A stretch of DNA of 64,000 bases from Euptelea pleiosperma (lineage: Eukaryota > Streptophyta > Magnoliopsida > Ranunculales > Eupteleaceae), in assembly GCA_035048495.1 (NCBI GenBank), contig CM068540.1, forward strand, positions 11,082,829 through 11,146,828. The letters are read 5' to 3'. The notes below the pieces were generated by a model that was not told the origin of the DNA, ran no database searches, and saw nothing but the letters and a program-made list of their open reading frames with translations. The position numbers were made by a program, and so were the translations under genes. This document shows, piece after piece, positions 58,091-64,000 of the stretch (within the stretch, counting starts at the first letter, position 1; the number at the start of each line of letters is the position of its first letter).

Positions 58091-58104
58091 TGGCGCCGCT
58101 GCCG
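58091..58104 (+). other. tRNA-Asp-type primer binding site of A10 element
   Basis: TGGCGCCGCTGCCG, two bases after the LTR end; one mismatch to the tRNA-Asp complement TGGCGCCGTTGCCG. Same primer class as the Tat-like element at 37905. Confidence 0.8.
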
Positions 58105-59895
58105 CTCGGGTTGACGGGAGTGCGAAAAAGGACGTAAAGACGGAATTGGAAAGTTGTTGAAGCGGAAAGCTGCTCAATTTGGATAGCCCGACCTTTTCGG
58201 GAAACTTTCTATTTTTTTTTTTTTTTTTTTTTTAGTGATTTTTAGTTGTCTTTTAAATTCTATTTTTAATGCCTCGGAAGGCCGAGTGCAAAGTTGTAAT
58301 AATTTAGGAATTTTACGGCTTTCCAAATAACTGTTAGATCTTGTTCTAGGGTTTTTTAGAAACCCTAGATTAAGTGAAAAATACCAAAAAAATAATAAAA
58401 TCCAAATTCAAAAAAAATTAGGGTTTTATATTCTGTAGATTTTTAGAAATCACCAATAAAGGATTTGCGATTTTTGGAAAGATTCCAAAATCTTGAAACT
58501 CTGCTTAATTAGGGTTTCCCCTCTTAGAAGTTTCCTCTTTAGAAGAATTTCTATCTTTAGAAATCTTCCGAATTTGGAAAAGTCTGCAAAAAGAAACACC
58601 CAAAATCGAGTAGAAATTCAATTTTGGGAAATTTCCCAAAATTGTAAGGGATCTCGCAATCAAATCTTTCTTGGAAGATCTCCACAGTTCGGGAAACTTT
58701 CCAATCTAGGTATTTTCCAATCTGGGAATTCCTAAATTTTAACCCATCTCGAATTTGGAAATTAATTCAAAAACTTGCCTAAATCCAGTGCTTGTTCAGT
58801 GAACCCTAAAAAGGCAAGGATCTTCCAAATAGAATCCCAAATACCTAGACCGTGCGATCTAACTTTTCTGTAGGAACACGATCCAGTGTGGGTAGGAAGC
58901 AAAAGCTCAAAGAGGTGGAGTCGGGCCCAAGCCCATTAGGATACCCCTCTCTAACCCACGGAGGAGACCCCGTGGCGTGGCCCACGGGAGGTAAGTCTCT
59001 ATCCTCGCCTTGAGTGCGATACAGAGCAATTTTGGTGAATCATTGCCGCTTGTCTATTTGCTTTCGCATACATATTATTCGACTTGCGTGGCGTGGCCGT
59101 TAATCAATCAACTCTAAGAGAGCAAACCCAGCTCCAAATTGAAACTGGTGGGATTTCATCACCCACCTCATCATTCCAACTGATTTGATCCCAAGGCTCC
59201 ATTTAATTAAAAAGAATCAAGAAGTAGAGCCAATTAGCCCGGTGTTCGAGGAAAAATCCACACAAAACGAACCCGCTTAACATCCAATCGAAATAAGACC
59301 ACGAGCGCGGGTCCCTGTTGTCTAACACACCCATAAGTCCCTGCTACTCAAGTACACTGAGCTCGACGTGGCATCTTGGACTATTCGGCGATTAGTTGCG
59401 TGTGGACTAGGAACACGCACCAACCCTAGCTTAACCCGAGGGAACACTCTTCTTATACACTTGACCAATCCGGTTAGTCTAGGACATACTTAAGACAGCC
59501 ATTGTGCCGCACGTCTGTCTAGGCTTCGGATTGCCTTGTTGTTGACTAGAGTTAGTACTAAAGGATTCGCTCTGAAGAGTGTAGCCTGGTGAGAACCTCT
59601 GAGTGCAAATAGTTAGTCCGGCGGCTAAAAGATAAACCAGTGGTCCGCCCACTGTCATAATCTACTCTAGCCCCAAAACTAACAAGATAATGCCTAAAAT
59701 ATATCCTGATTGTTTAGAATAGGATTATCTGTGCTTGGTGTGCATCATTTAGAATCACCACTCCAGTATCTCCTTTTGGCAACTTTTTGCCAAATCTTGG
59801 GCTTGCTTTTTCAAGTAGAAGCCCGGTTGGACCTGTCCTAACCTTTTACTGACTCGATCTGAGAGTTAGTCCACCGCACCCCTCTATCGCCTCTA
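58105..59895 (+). other. Long untranslated leader of the A10 element
   Basis: No ORF of note. T-tract at 58211-58233; many 'agggtttt' and 'gaaaatctt' repeats; a GTAAGT donor at 58991 after a GC-rich 'ccccgtggcgtggcccacggg' palindrome-like segment. A candidate spliced leader. Confidence 0.55.
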
Positions 59896-61730
59896 ATGGC
59901 AGATGAACGGCCTCTGTATGAGACCTACTACAATTTTTGTGAGAATCGAGGTGATTACTCTCAACAATGGTATGACAATTCTACGTATCATCATGATACT
60001 CCAGTCTCGCACACTTCTACAGGGTATGATAATCATCGAGATCCGGAGTACAATTCTGTACTCCAAGAGCTTAAAAATTCAGTCTCTGCCCTTCGTGCCG
60101 CAGTCCAGCAACCTGTGTACCATTCCCAGTCTGTAGGATATTACCCTCCTATCCAGCAAGATGTCTGTACCTTTCCATCTCCAATGCAGACCTCCTATGC
60201 CAACACTTATTATTCGGATAATAGGAGTCACCATAACTTTGGTTGGGAACAGTCTGCTATCCCAAAGCAACTGCCGCAGGATAATTATCCTTCCGGGTTC
60301 CATCAACCCAATGGAGAGTATGACTGGCAATACTCGCAATCCCAGTACCCGTCATATCCACAGAATGACTATTCTGATCAACAGTGGGGCCCTCAGGATT
60401 TTCAGAGTCAGCACCTAGTCCCAAACTCCACTTTGCCTTACAACTTTCATACCCAGTCGGACTACAATCAAGAGTTGGCACCTCAGCTCCCCTTGGCTGA
60501 ACCGCCTCCGTTGGCTACTAAACCCGGTCTAGAGGACCTTCTCTCTCAGTACATTGCCCAGCAACAACAGTATTTCCAAGGTCTAGAGCACCAACAACAG
60601 CTATCTATGGAGAGCTTGGAGCAACGCTAGTTCAATTAGAAAATGAGAGAGAGGAAGTCAATTTCACTAGCCCACCAATAGCCTATCTTGAGGAGAGTGA
60701 CATGGCCACTGTCTATAATGAGGAGTCGCACAATTGGACCAAAGACCAGAATTGCCAGGATGAAATAGAAGTTGTTACCACCCCTAGATCAAGCCTGATT
60801 ATTGAGGAACCAGTGTATCCTAATTCGGTGCCTTTAACAGCACCAAATCTTGAACCTACCTCAGAGCAACCTATTTCTCACTCTACCTCTGCTGACCCTG
60901 ATATCAATCTTCATAACACTGAGCTGTGTCTCGATCGTAGGATCCCAACTGTGCTAGATCTACCGTTCCTCCCCACCTCCCTTGGAGTGAGCCATAATAG
61001 TGATGAACCCATGTCTCCATCTATGGTGCCCTTAACAGCACCAACTTCTAGACTGAGCCCAGAGAAACCCAGTTCCATCTTTGATAATTCTTTCTCTGCC
61101 CTAGATGCAGACATTCCCACCGATGAGCCGTGTCTAGAACATGGGACTCCCGCTGTCCTGAACCTATCAGTCCCCACCGAGGAGGAACATATTGAGCGCA
61201 GGGATTGGAACATCCCTATCACATTAGGAAACATCGAGGAAGAGGTCAACAGTTTTCACCCGTCACCCTACGTCGATGTTGTTGATGAACCGTATGTCAT
61301 GGAGAGTCTAATTCAGGACTCTCTCGAGGATAAATTATCCAAGTGTCAAGAACACTTTGAGTCTGACTTCATCTCAGAGTCAGACAATTTTGGTATTACT
61401 GATATGCAGGAGTCTGCTCCATTCAGATACATTCCCGCAAAACTCAATGAGTTTGCGGCTCTGCTAACCACGGTCAGAGAACCCACTACTACTCTCCTCT
61501 CAGTCTTTACTGAGAAGCTTCTATCCCTCCCCGCTGAACTAAATGTTTTTGCGGGTCTGCTCAGAGAACCCACTCCTACTCTCCTCTCAATCTTTACTGA
61601 GAAGCTTCGATCCCTCCCAGATCAACTCCGTGCTTTTGCCGGGCTGCTCAGAGAGCTCAATGCCCTTTTCTTAATCTACACTGAGAAAGACCTGTTCTAC
61701 ACAGGTATACCTAGACAAGGGATAGGATAG
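59896..61730 (+). pseudogene. Unrecognised repeat-rich ORF of the A10 element, one frameshift
   Basis: ATG at 59896 (MADERPLYETYYNFCENRGD) opens 244 codons rich in Q, Y, S and P to the TAG at 60630. The other frame, open before its first ATG at 60702, runs VQLENEREEVNFTSP and on to TAG at 61730, so a one-base shift near 60620 split one ORF of about 610 codons. The first part is low-complexity and tyrosine/glutamine-rich, ending in a glutamine-rich helix; the second has two PLTAP-type repeats and three copies of an FAGLLREPTPTLLSIFTEKL unit. Position just after the leader suggests a gag-region protein, but no capsid signature or zinc knuckle is seen and no pol follows. The element is probably non-autonomous or deleted. 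Confidence 0.6.
61447..61700 (+). repeat. Three tandem ~30-codon repeats in the A10 ORF
   Basis: Units start at the FA(A/G)LL phenylalanine codon at 61452, 61548 and 61635 (32 and 29 codons apart). Shared core: FTEKL.SLP..L..FAGLL.E. Confidence 0.9.
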
Positions 61731-62160
61731 TAGTCTCCGTTCCACCTTAGGTGTCAGGAAGACTACAGATTCACTCAGTCTCCATGAGTTTTAACCTGGT
61801 TGGGGGTACTTGATATACCCCCATCATGTCTGGCTGAAGACGTAAAACTTAGCACTTTCGGAAAGGCAATTCCGGTATTCCTAGAGTACATGAGTCTCAT
61901 GCATTTGTTATTACTGTTATATCTCTGAAAATGCAGGTACCTTCATTCTCCCGATCATCAGGTACCAAACACTGTCGAGTTTCTGCCGACTTGGTAACAT
62001 CCTTCCTGAACTTTTGCATCATCATCACTGAATTTTTATCATTTTATGTCCCGGTCATTAGCACCGAGGACGGTGCTGTATTTTGGTTGGGGGTGGGTAT
62101 TTACCAAAACTCATGTCTTCATTTTGATAAAAAAAAAATGTTGTTTTTGGGGTAATTTCC
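61731..62160 (+). other. 3' region of the A10 element with conserved hairpin
   Basis: GCACCGAGGACGGTGC (62061-62076) followed by TTTTGGTTGGGGGTGGG. The hairpin-plus-G-run pattern (xGAGGACxxTGC ... TTTGGGGG) recurs near the end of coding regions in plant gypsy elements. The GTTGGGGGT also at 61800 could be a polypurine tract. No LTR-A start follows. Confidence 0.5.
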
Positions 62161-63533
62161 GATGTTCTCCAAAAGTTTTTTAGAATTTCAAAAAATGTGT
62201 CAAATACCCTGACTTTGATTAGCTGAAAACCTCCGTTAAGTCAGTATTGAGGATGTCAATTTTTGTTAGCGTTGAGTCAAGTCAAGCGTGACTACAGCAG
62301 GTTTGAAAACTCAGAAAAACTCAGATTTGGCACAATTGTACACTATCAACATCAGAGTCATCCTAAGTTTTGAAACTCTAGAGATCCTGTGAGAATAATT
62401 GTGGAGACCTAACCCAGTGAGCTTTCGAACCTTTAATCATTTCAGAGAGTTATACAATAATCCTGAGTCAATGGATGACTCACTATTCTTCATGCCCGCA
62501 ATATTCGTTGAGAGATCTCATTATCTTTTGCTTCGATCATGGAACTCGGAACGACATCAACATTGGATTACTACGACAGAACCTTCTCTATATCCAGTCA
62601 AGACAGTATACATGATAGTGCAAACCCTAGAAAATGATTTAGGCCATTTTTCTGAACCATTCAGCCTTTTTACTCACCTGAATTATACTTCACTAGAAAC
62701 CCCTTGAACCCTTCTATAAAAGCGTTTTCTTTGTAAACCCATCAACCTAAAATCCAGTCCAGCTACGAAGCATGACTGTCTACCCTTATTTTGAGATGGA
62801 CAAAAGAATAGCTGATATGAGTGTACCATGAAAAGAAAAGTAAAGAAGAAGAATCAAAAGGAAAAGAAAGTGGTTCAAGCTGAAAATAAAATATGGAAAG
62901 AAAGTATGAAAAAGTGCTGAAAAGAAATTGAGCAGTCTCAGAAATATCAAGAAAAAGAGAAAAATACAAAAAAAGGAAAAAGAACCAGATAATGGTGTTA
63001 CGCCGCAGGAAAAATGCAAGAAAATGGCAATATCCTCTCAAGATCTTTGAAATCCTGTATACCTTTATTTTTCTACACCTGACCTAAGCCTCATTACAAC
63101 CCAGGAAAGTCCTACTTGATTCTAGGATAGCACGATCATAAAATGTGGAGATTGGAAAAGGAGAAGCTATAGAGTTTGATCTGACGTTCCTGAGTGAAGT
63201 GGTATTCCAATCATGAGATCTTCTTCTATTAAAGATGTCCTTCCTTCAAATAATAAATATGTGAGATCTTTGCTTTCATATATCAACACATCTCCTCACA
63301 TATAAATTGAGAGAAAAGAAGAAAACCCTTCTTGTGTGATTCTATTCTGAGTGCTAAACATGTGAGATTTGAGGTCGAGGCATAAAAACTTATAGGTGAT
63401 CTGGAAATCTCTACTGCAAGATGATGAGAATGTTGAGCACACACACACGTAGAGTCTGATTATTCTGGGTCATGATTATCAGTCTGTAATTTTGCCAAAA
63501 CTTTCCAACTCTTCGCTAGCATGTAACTATTTT
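62161..63533. other. Non-coding, origin unclear
   Basis: No LTR-A end and no convincing gene. 62815-63015 is strongly purine-rich on the plus strand. The frame at 62399-62707 (MWRPNPVSFRTFNHFREL) has no known motif. Probably the remaining 3' region of the A10 element. Confidence 0.4.
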
Positions 63534-64000
63534 TGTCACGCCCCGAATCCGGATACCCAAATACGACCCAAAAATCCGTGGATCGACCCGTACCCGAACC
63601 CAGAGGTGATCCATGAATGTCCCCTAGTGGTCCAATTAGGTCAATTAGACTACTAAGGTTTATTCGAAAACTCACTAAGAAAAAAAAGAAGAGTAGATGT
63701 AGGAAACAAATAATTAAATAATTTATAATTCAAATAATTCAATCAATCAACTAAATATGAAGAGATTGAAGTGAGAACATACTCTCAATCAAAGGCTTAC
63801 ATGCCCGTGAAAATAAATAAATAATGTTATAAAATAATCAAATACAACTTTCTAAAGTGTGGGATCGACTCTCAAATCCTCGCCGATCTCCTCGAATGCA
63901 CCGGAGTCTTTCGTCTCAAAATCATCTCACGTACCCGGCTCCTCAAAATCTGAAAATGGTATCGGTGTAGCACCGTGAGCCGAGGCCCAGTAATACAACA
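63534..64000 (+). mobile_element. Start of another LTR, probably Ty3/gypsy chromovirus-like
   Basis: TGTCACGCCCCGAATCCGG at 63534 is a common start of plant Tekay/Del-type LTRs. The rest of the LTR runs out of the window, so type and boundaries are unconfirmed. Confidence 0.45.

Noticed and set aside
62399..62707. 102-codon ORF as a gene
   Set aside because: No recognisable motif, no splice or promoter context, and in the 3' region of a retroelement; may be chance.

Overview
This is nuclear DNA of a flowering plant. The evidence is plant-type retrotransposon lineages (Tat-like Ty3/gypsy with two RNase H domains, a SIRE-like Ty1/copia with an envelope-like ORF, a plant mobile domain ORF), GT-AG introns, and short exons of plant genes (myosin XI, a DEAD-box helicase, an LHW-type bHLH, a CIPK). 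The species cannot be told. No intact host gene, rRNA, tRNA or CRISPR array is visible. Nearly every coding stretch is a broken piece of a transposable element or an isolated exon.

One LTR family, called LTR-A here, dominates. I find ten copies (A1-A10), about 24.7 kb or 39% of the window. Its canonical ends are TGATATTCGC...TTTCA, and five copies have exact 5-bp target-site duplications (a sixth has a 4/5 match), so most are solo LTRs. Only A10 (56334-58088) is followed by a primer binding site (tRNA-Asp type), which fixes the transcriptional direction and makes 58089-62100 the best candidate for the family's internal region. The LTR has recurring parts: three 20-bp-spaced AACGG motifs in U3, a palindrome with a CArG core just before the TATA box, (GAA/TTC)n tracts with CCGGAGTTGCA dyads in the leader, and a GTAAGT splice donor in U5.

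Layout. 1-3453: LTR-A copy A1 inside an older copy A2. 3454-7148: minus-strand remnant of a plant mobile domain (PMD) ORF, split by solo LTR A3. 7149-7800: five-unit 131-bp tandem array with palindromic cores. 8112-14000: plus-strand decayed ORFs including the PMD ORF. 14001-14940: short tandem repeats. 14949-21830: minus-strand Tat-like pol, its integrase cut by solo LTR A4. 22.6-37.2 kb: a non-coding region with plus-strand exon fragments of at least four unrelated genes, a Mutator-like MITE, a 275-bp duplication and solo LTRs A5 and A6. 37.24-37.66 kb: end of a CACTA-like transposon.

37.9-40.2 kb: leader and gag of a second Tat-like element, cut at 40213 by a SIRE-like copia lying on the minus strand (3' LTR 40213-41785, env-like ORF 42443-43559, RT/RNase H 44218-46005). 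The copia is cut by LTR A7, which itself holds A8 and A9; its coding sequence resumes at 54142. From about 54630 a copia gag-protease-integrase remnant runs on the plus strand until A10 cuts it. The A10 element then runs to about 62.1 kb, and another LTR, probably gypsy, begins at 63534.

The pol, gag, PMD and env-like pieces all belong to retroelement life cycles, but stop codons and frameshifts mean none looks functional as it stands. The points most worth following are the regulatory architecture of LTR-A, the 131-bp palindromic array, the exon-fragment island and the repeat-bearing ORF of the A10 element.
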